Assembly: GCA_024516155.1 (NCBI GenBank)
Contig: JAJJXM010000042.1
Location: forward strand, 186,001 to 250,000
Direction of reading: 5' to 3'
From: Pyronema omphalodes
Lineage: Eukaryota > Ascomycota > Pezizomycetes > Pezizales > Pyronemataceae
DNA: 64,000 bases
The notes beneath the pieces are model-generated. The model worked only from the letters and a program-made list of their open reading frames with translations. It did no database searches and had not been told where the DNA came from. Numbering within the stretch: the first letter of the stretch is position 1; each line of letters begins with the position of its first letter. This document shows, in pieces, positions 24,501-33,294 of the stretch. The translations under genes and the position numbers were made by a program.

Positions 24501-26359
24501 CCATCTTTTCTCTCGTATTCCATCCCTAACTCACAGTGAGGGGATAAGGAAAGGCATGATAGTCTGAGAGGGCATATTGAAGTACAATTGGCTGATAAAC
24601 CTACCCTCATATAATAGAATATAATGGTGGTACTTTCTCATGTATTTATGGTGTATTCTCTGTTGGTAGATAATGAATTGGCCTTTGCATGGGCATAGTA
24701 TAATGAGGTAGCTAAACCACCACTAAATTAGAGTCGGAGACCCTTCACTATCAGCCACGATCATCTTGGCTTCGGCATGGCATCGCAGAGACAGAAACAT
24801 TGGAGGGGAGACGTTTGATATGTTGTTTATAGAAATCGCTAAAGGAGCCTTCAATATTTTCCCTCAAAAGACAGGGAATGATGATTGGTAAAGGCTGCAA
24901 CACCCCCCCCCCCCCCCCTCCCCCCGTCTCATCCCTGCGCTTGAACAAATATAAAGAAAAACAAGACTTCAATGCCAAGATTTTCCATATCCCTGGCTCT
25001 GCTTCTCCGTGACTAAATCTACCAATTTGTCTCTCTTCTTTCCTCGAATTTTCTGCCTTGTGCTGACCCTTGGACTTCTCTTTTTTTCGTGTTGCTTATG
25101 GCCCCCTTTCAGCATGTAGTCTGCATTGGACATTTGAGAGCCCGTCATTTCGTGGCATGATGTATTTGAGTGAGTTTTAGTATGCCGTTATTGTCTCTAA
25201 AGATGATAAGAGATTTGAGTAAGAAATTCAATATGGCATTATTCGTAGCAAAGACATAGAAAATGTTTATAGATGGGCCAGGGCCGTATTTTGAAATCTC
25301 ATGATTTTGACTCACCACAGTCAATTAAGGTGAGACCGTTTTACATGTCCATTCATGGATTATCAATTGTGGGTATGTAGATATCTATGGCTATACTATT
25401 TCCGTTAGGCCTCAATCTCGGATTCACTATAGATAGGAAACTCGTACTGGATTCCTGAGTTCCTGGATAGAGGTATGGAATGGGTGTGGTAACGGCGTCG
25501 ACATATATATGATAGAGCATGAATGTCACTGAAGATGTCGATGATGATGATTATAATAATCATAATTGTTTTACTCTATACGCAACTTTAATGACTGTAA
25601 CAACAGTTTCCCGAAATCAATCAATGCTTGAATATACATAAAATAGCATAGATTAGGTAAGCGGGGCCACTCTTGACATATGAAAAGTTACCTCACACCA
25701 TCGAGCGGAATCACTACTGAGCGCCGGATGAAACCCGCCTCGAGCGTAAACGCTAGTAACCCGAATCATTTTGCTTAGTACAGATGTAAGGATTCATGCC
25801 ACAGTACCGAAATACAGGGACTACTATGTACCACCAAACTACTCGGGCCGCCCTCACTTAAGATATGATCACATTTCAGATTTAGCGAATCGGATGAAAA
25901 AAGTGTTATTCTGAAGCTTCTCGAAGATATTAAACGCCACATACTTCCTTTCGTGGTGTTATATGCACTTACTTGACATCCGAGGGCGACACAAACACGC
26001 CTGTAAGGTGCATCCCGTCTAAGATTTAGGTATTGACACTTTGACGTCAAGTAAGGGATACCCGAAATTGGGCTACGGTTGTATTAGTACGGATGATAAT
26101 CTTTTGATTATGTACTCAAGTTTTCATGTCTAGCCGGGTCGAGTATACTGTTGATATAATTGCCTTTTGCATGTACCTTACTGAAAATCCAGCATTTAAG
26201 TAATTCTGAGCTTTGAACAGAGTATGGGCTATACGGAAATTCTGTTACAAATGGCTTTTTCATTTTGAGAATCACTTATATTCTTCATACTGATAAACAT
26301 TCATATTGGGCCTCAGAATTCCATCATCCTTTTTGTACGAAAGCAGAGACACGTTCAAG
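24501..26359. other. Gene-free stretch upstream of KEP block B
   Basis: Holds a C16-T-C6 tract at 24903-24925 and otherwise AT-rich sequence. At 26052-26064 the 13-base word TAAGGGATACCCG repeats the first half of the KEP promoter element, about 380 bp upstream of the full copy. No coding frame accepted. Confidence 0.45.
24903..24925. repeat. C16-T-C6 tract
   Basis: Sixteen C, one T, six C, then GTCTC. Homopolymer of the same kind as at 4381 and 17506. Confidence 0.9.
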
Positions 26360-26430
26360 GAATATTTCTCGAGTTTGCTTGATGAGGCACGCTAAGTTTC
26401 AAAAGTCCAATCCGAACGTCAATTGACGTC

Positions 26431-26453
26431 TAAGGGATACCCGTCGGCAAGCA
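26431..26453 (+). promoter_or_regulatory. Conserved 23-bp element of KEP promoter B
   Basis: Identical to the element in promoters A and C, 381 bp before the start codon. Confidence 0.55.
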
Positions 26454-26645
26454 GCATCCTACACCATCACTCTTCTGCACCATAGCCAATTCACAGTACT
26501 GACAGCAATCTGCATGACTGAAAATCTTCATGGAGGCTATTATACCAAAAATCGTGTTTCAGTCTGTACACTTCGATGAAACTGTAGTAGATTGAATAAA
26601 CTAAATATTCATTATTAGCATTGTAAATTAGACTCTTGTTTCTAC

Positions 26646-26653
26646 ATATAAAC
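26646..26653 (+). promoter_or_regulatory. TATA box of KEP gene B
   Basis: ATATAAAC, 166 bp before the start codon. Transcription would be expected to begin near or after 26675, which argues against translation from the in-frame ATG at 26671. Confidence 0.6.
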
Positions 26654-26811
26654 CAATCTTTGGATCGCCGTTGGATAGCTCTCTATCAGTCTTCAGCTTC
26701 TCATCTGTCTTTACCGGCTCCATCTATCTTTTACATCTGATATCGTCAGACTCAATCGGCATTTTGCATTTTTTTTTAAATCAAAATCCATCAATTACTT
26801 CGGTCTACACC

Positions 26812-27504
26812 ATGAAATTCTCTATCATAGCCGTTACCCTCGCAACATCTCTCGTCTCCGGCATCATGGGCCATCCAGTAGCTCCTTACGTAGAAACAAA
26901 GCAACTGGAATCTCCCGAGATAGCTAAGAACGATACAATGAAACCAACCTGGCGTACAATCTGGAAGCGCGACGATCCCTCCATTACCGACTCCAAAAAC
27001 AACACAATGAAGCCAACCTGGCGTACCATCTGGAAGCGCGACGATCCCTCCATTACCGACTCCAAAAACAACACAATGAAGCCAACCTGGCGTACCATCT
27101 GGAAGCGCGAGGATCCCTCCATTACCGACTCCAAAAACAACACAATGAAGCCTACCTGGCGTACCATCTGGAAACGAGGGGATGCCTCTCCCACCATCGA
27201 CTCCAAAAACAACACCATGAAGCCAACCTGGCGTACAATCTGGAAACGAGGGGATGCCTCTCCCACCATCGACTCCAAGAACAGCACAATGAAACCAACC
27301 TGGCACAACATCTGGAAACGAGAGCATGCCTCTAGCCCCGGAATGATGCGTCATCAAGCATTCTTTAACGCTGCACCTAACGCCACAGCCCCCAACGCGG
27401 GAATTAAGCACCTGAAATCATCCAAGGCAGGTAAAAATAATACTATGAAACCGACTTGGCGTCTCGTATCTAAGAGAGAGCAACATACTACTAGACTTTA
27501 CTAA
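26812..27504 (+). CDS. Secreted KEX2-processed repeat protein, copy B (7 units)
   Basis: A 230-residue single-exon precursor and the longest paralogue. A signal peptide (MKFSIIAVTLATSLVSGIMG) is followed by HPVAPYVETKQLES and seven KR-terminated units: five MKPTWRTIWKR, one MKPTWHNIWKR and a final MKPTWRLVSKR. The first spacers are 23-residue units (DDPSITDSK or EDPSITDSK before the sequon), the next are 24-residue units (GDASPTIDSK). At DNA level these are 69- and 72-bp tandem repeats that are nearly identical, so the array expanded recently. The last, longer spacer holds an Ala/Pro/Asn-rich insert (about residues 182-200) and KHLKSSKAGK. The tail is EQHTTRLY. The upstream in-frame ATG at 26671 is rejected because it lies inside the expected leader and is not in frame in copy A. 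Confidence 0.87.
   Translation: MKFSIIAVTLATSLVSGIMGHPVAPYVETKQLESPEIAKNDTMKPTWRTIWKRDDPSITDSKNNTMKPTWRTIWKRDDPSITDSKNNTMKPTWRTIWKREDPSITDSKNNTMKPTWRTIWKRGDASPTIDSKNNTMKPTWRTIWKRGDASPTIDSKNSTMKPTWHNIWKREHASSPGMMRHQAFFNAAPNATAPNAGIKHLKSSKAGKNNTMKPTWRLVSKREQHTTRLY
26935..27318 (+). repeat. 69/72-bp in-frame tandem repeats in KEP gene B
   Basis: Six adjacent units, each containing ACAATGAARCCAACCTGGCG and ending in AAGCG or AAACG at the KEX2 site. All lengths are multiples of three, which also keeps antisense frames open. Confidence 0.85.
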
Positions 27505-27771
27505 AACCTTAATTACTGAAGCGCGGTAGGGAGAAGAAAATTAAATTCTTAACTAAAAATAGGGAGGCTTAATAAGTTAGTGGTTGTTGGAAGGTTAGCA
27601 TTTTGATCAAGTAGTTATTGTATTATAATTTTTGTATAGATGTAGAATATAGATACTAGTTTGGGTTTCCGCGAGAATGTTGCATATATTATGAGGATAA
27701 AGAGAGTACGAGGAAACGTGAACGGCGACAAAAAAAGTAAAAGAATTTCGCTGAACTGTGTCGAAGCAAAA

Positions 27772-27888
27772 ACTACAGTATCCGGGATTCCCGTCTGGTC
27801 ACCCACGACAGTACTAGCCGGACGATATCATGCTTAAATAGCGCAGAGCGGACGGGATGCGTTGTATTCATGATTCTATGACCGTAGC
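27772..27888 (-). rRNA. 5S rRNA gene, divergent type, copy B
   Basis: Base-for-base identical to copies A and C over 117 nt while the adjacent KEP flanks differ, with the same T5 stop at its 3' side. It lies 268 bp past the KEP B stop on the opposite strand and 276 bp from the end of the S-formylglutathione hydrolase gene. Confidence 0.8.
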
Positions 27889-28163
27889 TGATAGGGCAAT
27901 GGTTTTTCTTATATTATACCAAATAGCAAAGAGCCTGTGTCTCACTCTGGGTTGATTTCGACTCCAGATCACCTGAACTCCGTCACACGTTTACGGTTGA
28001 TAATCATGATTCATCAATAGTAGATGGTATGTGTTAAATGAGAAAAACAGGCTTGCATTAACGCCAAGGATATCCATAGTTACAACTTCCACTGGGTATT
28101 CATTTCATTCGTTTCACCTCTACCATCATCAGCTCCGCCTTTTCAGCCTCTTCTGGGAGCAAT

Positions 28164-29225
28164 TTACTGCTTCAAGAACTTGGCGTGGTACTCGATATGG
28201 TCCTTTCCAAAAGAAGAGATGAAGTAGTAGCTGTGATCGTAGTCCTGTTACAAAAATCCAATTAGACTTCGTTCATCCTTGATAATTCATCCTCCTTCCA
28301 ATTTACAATAACTTACCGGCTGATATCTAACCTCCACCTTAACATCCGCCTTTGACTCCTTTGCAGCTGCCTCGAAGTTCTCTGGCAACAACTGTCCCTG
28401 CTTGTAGAAGTTGTCCCCGGTTCCAACATCGATAAGTGCAGCGAACTTATCACCCTCCTTCAAGCCCTTCATAAGCTCCGTAGCATCATGCTCAGCCCAC
28501 TTCTCCTTATTCTCCTCCCCAAAGTAACCAGTGAAAGCATTCTGTCCCCAAGGGCAGTTGACGGGGTTGGAGATAGGAGCAAACGCCGAGCAACTCTTGT
28601 ACATTCCAGGGTTCTTCAAAGCCAAAGTAAGAGCACCATGACCACCCATAGAATGTCCAGTAATGGAAACCCTAGTACCATCCAACTGAGGGAAAGCTTT
28701 CCACAAAGCCTCAGGAAGCTCCTTAGTAATGTAAGAATACATTCTGTAGTTCTCCTTGAACCCCTCAGTAGTAGCATCTACGTAGAATCCAGCACCAGTT
28801 CCAAAGTCCCATGCATCACGGTCGCTAATCTTGATGGTCTCAGTTCCGCGGGGTGAGGTGTCGGGGTAGACAATGGCGATACCGTGTTGAGATGCATGGG
28901 CTTGGAGGAATCCTTTCTCGGAACAGTTGTCGCCAGTGCAGGTTAGGCCGGAGAGGTAGAAGAGGACGGGAACCTTGGTGGAGGGGCTGGCATTGGAGGG
29001 AAGGTAGAGGTTAAGGGCCATGGGAGTCTTGGTCTCAGAGCCTAGGGTTATAGGGTTAGTTTAAAGTTTCATGACTTGCAGCATCTTTTAATATTGATGA
29101 TATTACGGCGAATTGGGGAGTGTAGAATCAGATGAGGGGCATCAACAGGGGGACGCACTCTGGTGGGAAAGCTTCAAGAGCTTTCCGCCGAAGCTGGCAA
29201 TGGTGGCTTTGGTCTCAAAAGTCAT
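28164..29225 (-). CDS. S-formylglutathione hydrolase (esterase D)
   Basis: Exons 29159..29225, 28317..29041 and 28164..28244 (minus strand) join in phase across introns of 117 and 72 nt with donors GTGCGT and GTAAGT, giving 290 residues, the usual family length. The nucleophile motif GHSMGGHG (Ser153), the catalytic Asp in the region of VGTGDNF and the catalytic His in DYDHSYYFI (exon 3) form the alpha/beta-hydrolase triad. SGLTCTGDNCSEKG and NPVNCPWGQNAFTGYFG are family signatures. The enzyme hydrolyses S-formylglutathione to formate and glutathione, the second step of glutathione-dependent formaldehyde detoxification, in the cytosol. Neither end carries a targeting signal. It lies head-to-tail behind the mitochondrial-type gene upstream. 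Confidence 0.95.
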
Positions 29226-29659
29226 GGTGGATAAGAATTTCGGGGTTAATCGCGTATAGTTTCGTAGGCCTAGAGAAGGTTTGTAAAAATGCCGGATTGT
29301 GGTGGTGATGGTGTTCATATAACGTTGCTTAGATGCTAGGTTCTAGAGCTGTCTATGTGCCTTCGGACGGCGGGGTTAAGCGGGGATGACGTTTTGGTGA
29401 TTATTTACGCCAAGAGGACATGGGGAAACATCGGGATCTGCACCAGTTCGGACACTTTTTTCATTATTTTGAAACTAACCGTCGCAATTCATCATCTCCT
29501 TCTCCAAATTCAAAATATAAACACACAGAAGATATCTTCAAAAATCCACAGAAATCAACCCAACCCAACCAATCAAGTAAATCCCACACATTGTTGTACA
29601 TAAGTAGAAACTTTTTTATATATACCCCGAAACGCCGAAGAAATGCAATAACTCGTGTT
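29226..29659. other. Short intergenic between two minus-strand genes
   Basis: Promoter region of the S-formylglutathione hydrolase gene and 3' flank of the next gene. No gene is seen. Confidence 0.5.
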
Positions 29660-30364
29660 TTATACAAAGTTGTAGTCGGCGGCAGACTTTGCTTGTCGTC
29701 GCTTTCGTTGCGTTGCGGCTTCCTGTGCCTCTGCTGCCGCTGCTGCTTGTTCTCGCTGGAGTTGACGGGCCTTCCACAAGACATCATCCTCCTCGAGCTC
29801 CTTGATCACTATTACTCAATTAGCCATCGTTCATTCAATCTCAAGCCTCCATGAAATTCCGTCCCGCCGTGGTAACATACCTTCCTCCCATGCCTTTTCC
29901 TCTTTCTCATCCCCGGCACCAAGAACCTTCTCAACATCCACTTCCTCACCCCTTCCAATTGCCTCTAAAACCTCCTTCAACAACGCGATCTTCGTATCCG
30001 CCTTCCTTTCAAACTCGGCATAATCCCGCTTTAACTTAAGTTGCTGAATAGCCTGTGATCCAATCAGGAGAAAGATCCACTACACTCTCGTCAGCCTGCA
30101 TACCTTGGGGGATGCTGTCGTTGAATTGTATCGTACAATAAAAAACGTAGCCGGATTCCATCCTTTCTTTGCCTTTGCTCCCTGTGCACCGGGAATGCCG
30201 GAAGTCTTGAGGTAGACGGAAGGTTGCAGGAAACGTGGGATCCACCGAATTTCCCGACGGGCAGCTGAGTAGACGTGGAAGGAAGCGGTGAATTGCGGGT
30301 TGCTGAATCGTGGCAGTGCCGCAGAGGCCCGCAAAAACGGCCGAAGTCGTGTCACCAAAGTCAT
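29660..30364 (-). CDS. Small mitochondrial-type fungal protein (DUF5321-like)
   Basis: Exons 30104..30364, 29881..30052 and 29660..29808 (minus strand), with GTATGC and GTATGT donors and CACAG and ATAG acceptors, join in phase to 193 residues. The N-terminus (MTLVTRLRPFLRASAALPRF) is Arg-rich and lacks acids, as in a mitochondrial presequence. A KKGWNPATFFI block follows, then a charged helix in exons 2-3 (KRDYAEFERKADTKIALLKEV, GRGEEVDVEKVLG) and an Ala/Arg tail ending SAADYNFV. I recall this order from fungal DUF5321 proteins, for which no function is known to me. Relatives usually continue NPATFF into a hydrophobic helix; here VRYNSTTASPK stands at that place, so the first splice site may be off. 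Its start is 274 bp from the divergent Cdc4-like gene, suggesting a shared promoter. Confidence 0.72.
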
Positions 30365-30638
30365 TGTCGTGATGTTTCTGTAGATTTCCAACGGGAGAGC
30401 TCGGACGGAGCAAAAGTTAAAACGCGAACATGAGGCTCCTCCATCGACCAGCCAGCCCCACCTACCCAACCTAACCCAACTAGTGGAGCAGGGATACCGT
30501 AACCGGGGCAACCGGCGCGAATGTGAGGTCACTAATGTTACCCAAGCTTACCTTTGCTCTGCGCTCCAAACACCACCGCGTGAACGACTTGCACTCAACC
30601 TTATACGCGAATCTGCAGAATATCAACCAATAGCAAAC
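30365..30638. promoter_or_regulatory. Divergent promoter of the DUF5321-like and Cdc4-like genes
   Basis: 274 bp separates two outward-facing start codons. It contains CTAACCCAAC and GTAACCGG words but no clear TATA box. Confidence 0.4.
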
Positions 30639-31392
30639 ATGGTAAGAAGCCCCCATTTCGATCCGCGTGATCCTCATGATCTTCCAGTTCTAGAAGCTTT
30701 ACAGAAGCTTCTTCTCAACCTCAGTCCTCAAGAGCTTCCCAGCCTCCTCTACAACTTACTCCGCGTTTACCATAACTACCACTTTAACTCCAAAGAACCA
30801 ATAGCTAACTTATGATATTCTCTAGGCAACGCCTTCCTCCTTCCCACGTCCACCAAAATCCTCTCCCCTTCCCTACAGCAGCCCCAACGCCGCCCGTAAT
30901 CGTACCGCCTCCGGCAGTCTCAACACCCTCAGTCCAGCGCAGATCAGCCAGTTAAAAGAATCCTTCTCCCTCCTCGACAAGGATGGGGACGGTATCATAT
31001 CTCCGCAGGACCTAGCCTCTATGCTTTCCTCCCTCGGTCTCGACTCTAGTCCTAGCAGCATCAACACATACCTTAGCTCCGCTCCCTCGCCTTTCAACTT
31101 AGCTTCCTATTTAACTCATTTATCCCAGCAATTATCGTCACTGGCTCCTATGAGCGATCTCCTAGCTGCCTTTGAAGCATTTGACGAAAATGACGATGGG
31201 TGTGTAGATGTGGATGAATTACGCTCAGCTCTTACAGGCATGGGCGAGAGGATGACGGATGAAGAAGTTGATCGGGCCATGAAGGGGTTTACGAAACGTC
31301 GAGGACTGAGGGGGAAAGATGAATTTGGGTATAGGGAGTTTGTAGGTTTGCTACAAGGAAAGGGAGGGGATGGAGAGGATACTGAGAAATAG
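30639..31392 (+). CDS. Cdc4-like EF-hand myosin light chain
   Basis: Exon 1 is just the ATG (30639..30641), followed at once by a GTAAGA donor. A 184-nt intron ends in TCTCTAG, and exon 2 (30826..31392) carries the rest, giving 189 residues. A Pro/Ser-rich N-terminal extension (residues 2-35) precedes two intact EF-hand loops, DKDGDGIISPQD (52-63) and DENDDGCVDVDE (121-132). The paired lobes are degenerate, as in myosin light chains. Extension and layout match filamentous-fungal regulatory light chains of the Cdc4/MLC2 type, which bind IQ motifs of class II myosin at the cytokinetic ring. Calmodulin is excluded because it has four intact loops and no extension. A start-codon-only first exon is easily missed by gene finders. 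Confidence 0.85.
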
Positions 31393-31864
31393 GATTTCGA
31401 AGTGGACTTGATGAGAACTGGGTCAAGAATGGGTGAGAGGCCAGGTTCCAGGATGATGAACGGAAGAGAGTCGAGGATGGCTATGAAAGAGGAAAGAGAT
31501 AGGGAGAGTGCTAGGAAGGTAGAGAGGACCTTGAGCAAGAGACATGAGAGGAGTTTGTCCAGAAGGGGAAATAGAAGTCTCTCCAGGAGAGGAGACAGAA
31601 CAATTAACAAGGGGAGTAATGGCTTGATGGATACACATGATGGTTTATGATTAATTTTTGCGATGTACGATACCAGAGGATTTTACAAGAGGAGGATAGC
31701 TTAGGCAATAAAGGGCGTATTTTTTGCGGTTTATACATATACTACTAGTTTCACAAACGTTCTGTCTTGTACTCCGCTGGTGAAAAGGCCAAGGTCCCGG
31801 GTGGACCACACAGTCGGATTCCGAAAGAAAAGTATTATTGATTGTATCTGTTATTGACGTCTAA
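31393..31864. other. 3' flank of the Cdc4-like gene
   Basis: An 82-codon Arg/Ser-rich frame (31402..31650) begins 10 bases after the stop. It is low-complexity, has no independent promoter and most likely lies in the 3' UTR. Confidence 0.4.
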
Positions 31865-31870
31865 CTATCA

Positions 31871-31987
31871 GCTACGGTCATAGAATCATGAATACAACGC
31901 ATCCCGTCCGCTCTGCGCTATTTAAGCATGATATCGTCCGGCTAGTACTGTCGTGGGTGACCAGACGGGAATCCCGGATACTGTAGT
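31871..31987 (+). rRNA. 5S rRNA gene, divergent type, copy C
   Basis: Identical over 117 nt to copies A and B. It begins GCTACGGTCATAG, has A-box-like TTTAAGC and C-box-like GTGGGTGACCA, ends CTGTAGT and is followed by a T-run. The end pairing GCTACGG/CTGTAGT (with G-U pairs) closes helix I. Confidence 0.8.
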
Positions 31988-32270
31988 TTTTGCTAGCAAA
32001 TTCCATCACAGTTCCTTTTTTGTCTCCGTTCACGTTTTCTCGCACTCTTTTTTATCCTCATAATCTGTGCAACATTCTCGCGGAAATCCAAACTAGTATC
32101 TATATTCTACATCTATACAAAAATTATAATACAATAACTACTTGATCAAAGTGCTAACCTTCCAACAACCACTAATCCTATCTGTACAAGTCCCCATGCT
32201 TATTAAGCCACCCTCTTTCTGATTTATAATTTTATATTATTCCCCCTATCGCACTGCAGTAATCAAGGTG

Positions 32271-32801
32271 TTAGTAAAGTCTAGTAGTATATTGTTCTCT
32301 CTTAGATACGAGACGCCAAGTCGGTTTCATTGTGTTGTTTTCAGCTACCTCAGAAGATTCGAGGTGCTTAGTTCCTGCAGTGGGGGCTGCTGGATGATTA
32401 ATGACTCCGGGCATAGAGGCTTGCTCTCGTTTCCAGATGGTACGCCAGGTTGGCTTCATTGTGCTATTTTTGGAGTCGATGGTGGTAGAGGGCTCCTCGC
32501 GCTTCCAGATGGTACGCCAGGTGGGCTTCATGGTGTTGTTTTTGGAGTCGATGGTGGTCAAGGAATCATCTCGCTTCCAGATGGTACGCCAGGTTGGCTT
32601 CATGGTGTTGTTGTTATATAGGTCGGTGGTGGAGGGATCCTCGCGTTTCCAGATGGTACGCCATGTGGGCTTCATTGTATCGTTCTTAGCTATCTCGGGA
32701 GATTCTAGTTGCTTTGTTTCTACGTAGGGAGCTACTGGATGGCCTATGATGCCGGGGACGAGAGATGCTGCGATGGTGATGGCGATGATAGAGAATTTCA
32801 T
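32271..32801 (-). CDS. Secreted KEX2-processed repeat protein, copy C (5 units)
   Basis: A 176-residue single-exon precursor with signal peptide MKFSIIAITIAASLVPGIIG, then HPVAPYVETKQLES and five KR-terminated units: four MKPTWRTIWKR and a final MKPTWRLVSKR, each after an N-[NSD]-T sequon. Spacers are EDPSTTDLYN, DDSLTTIDSK, EEPSTTIDSK and a longer EQASMPGVINHPAAPTAGTK. The tail EQYTTRLY matches the other copies. The first spacer (HPVAPYVETKQLESPEIAKN) and the last (HPAAPTAGTKHLESSEVAEN) are clearly related, so unit 1 and the final unit descend from one ancestral unit and the short-spacer units expanded between them. The start is chosen by the TATA position, as for copy B. Confidence 0.87.
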   Translation of the reverse strand: MKFSIIAITIAASLVPGIIGHPVAPYVETKQLESPEIAKNDTMKPTWRTIWKREDPSTTDLYNNNTMKPTWRTIWKRDDSLTTIDSKNNTMKPTWRTIWKREEPSTTIDSKNSTMKPTWRTIWKREQASMPGVINHPAAPTAGTKHLESSEVAENNTMKPTWRLVSKREQYTTRLY

Positions 32802-32950
32802 GGTGTAGGCCGATGTAATTGATGGATGTTGATTTAAAAAATGCTGATTGCAGTCTGACGAGATTAGATGTGAAAGATAGATGGAGCCGGTAGAGACAGA
32901 TGAGAAACTGAAGACTGATAGAGTGCTATCCAACGGTGATCCAAAGATTG

Positions 32951-32958
32951 GTTTATAT
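32951..32958 (-). promoter_or_regulatory. TATA box of KEP gene C
   Basis: ATATAAAC on the minus strand, 157 bp before the start codon, the same word and near-equal spacing as in A and B. Confidence 0.6.
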
Positions 32959-33144
32959 GTAGAAAAAGGAATCTAATTTGCAATGCTAACAACACATAGT
33001 TTATTCAATTTACTACAGTTTCATCGCGGTGTACAGACTGAAACACAAATTTTGGTATAATCGTCTCTATGGAGATGTTCGGTCATGCAGATTGTTGTCT
33101 GTACTGTGAATTAATGATGGTGTAGAAGTGCTAGTCTTGGATGC

Positions 33145-33167
33145 TGCTTGCCGACGGGTATCCCTTA
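33145..33167 (-). promoter_or_regulatory. Conserved 23-bp element of KEP promoter C
   Basis: Identical to the element in promoters A and B, 366 bp before the start codon. Confidence 0.55.
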
Positions 33168-33294
33168 GACGCGAATTGACGTTCAGATTACACACAGACC
33201 TCCCGAAATTGGCGCGATTTAGCGCGTCTCATCAAGCAAACTTTGTGTAGAAATATTTCCTAAACCGACCCCCTTACTTCTCATAGGAAAATGT

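Larger units (their letters stand above)
26360..27894 (+). repeat. Duplicated block B: KEP gene plus 5S rRNA gene
   Basis: Direct repeat of block A and inverted relative to block C. The left part is more eroded than in A and C, so the left boundary is approximate. The right boundary is sharp, six bases past the 5S 5' end. Confidence 0.8.
31865..33294 (-). repeat. Duplicated block C: KEP gene plus 5S rRNA gene (inverted)
   Basis: Inverted relative to blocks A and B. The left edge is six bases before the 5S gene; the right edge is where homology with block A promoter sequence ends (rc ACATTTTCCTATGAGAAG). Confidence 0.85.

Noticed and set aside
26671..26811. Upstream in-frame ATGs giving longer KEP B and C proteins
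   Set aside because: They lie at or just after the TATA box where the leader begins, they displace the signal peptide from the N-terminus, and copy A has no such frame.
26791..27411. Long antisense frames across KEP genes (also 15766-16101 and 32268-32727)
   Set aside because: They are open only because the tandem units are multiples of three; their peptides are the antisense of the KEP repeats, without own promoter or starts.
31402..31650. 82-codon Arg/Ser-rich frame after the Cdc4-like gene
   Set aside because: Begins 10 bases after the stop, low complexity, most simply 3' UTR.
15773..32801. KEP genes as ordinary mating pheromone genes
   Set aside because: The core lacks the Cys and Pro-Gly features of known filamentous-ascomycete alpha-type pheromones, and three differing copies would be unusual. 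Not excluded, but not claimed.
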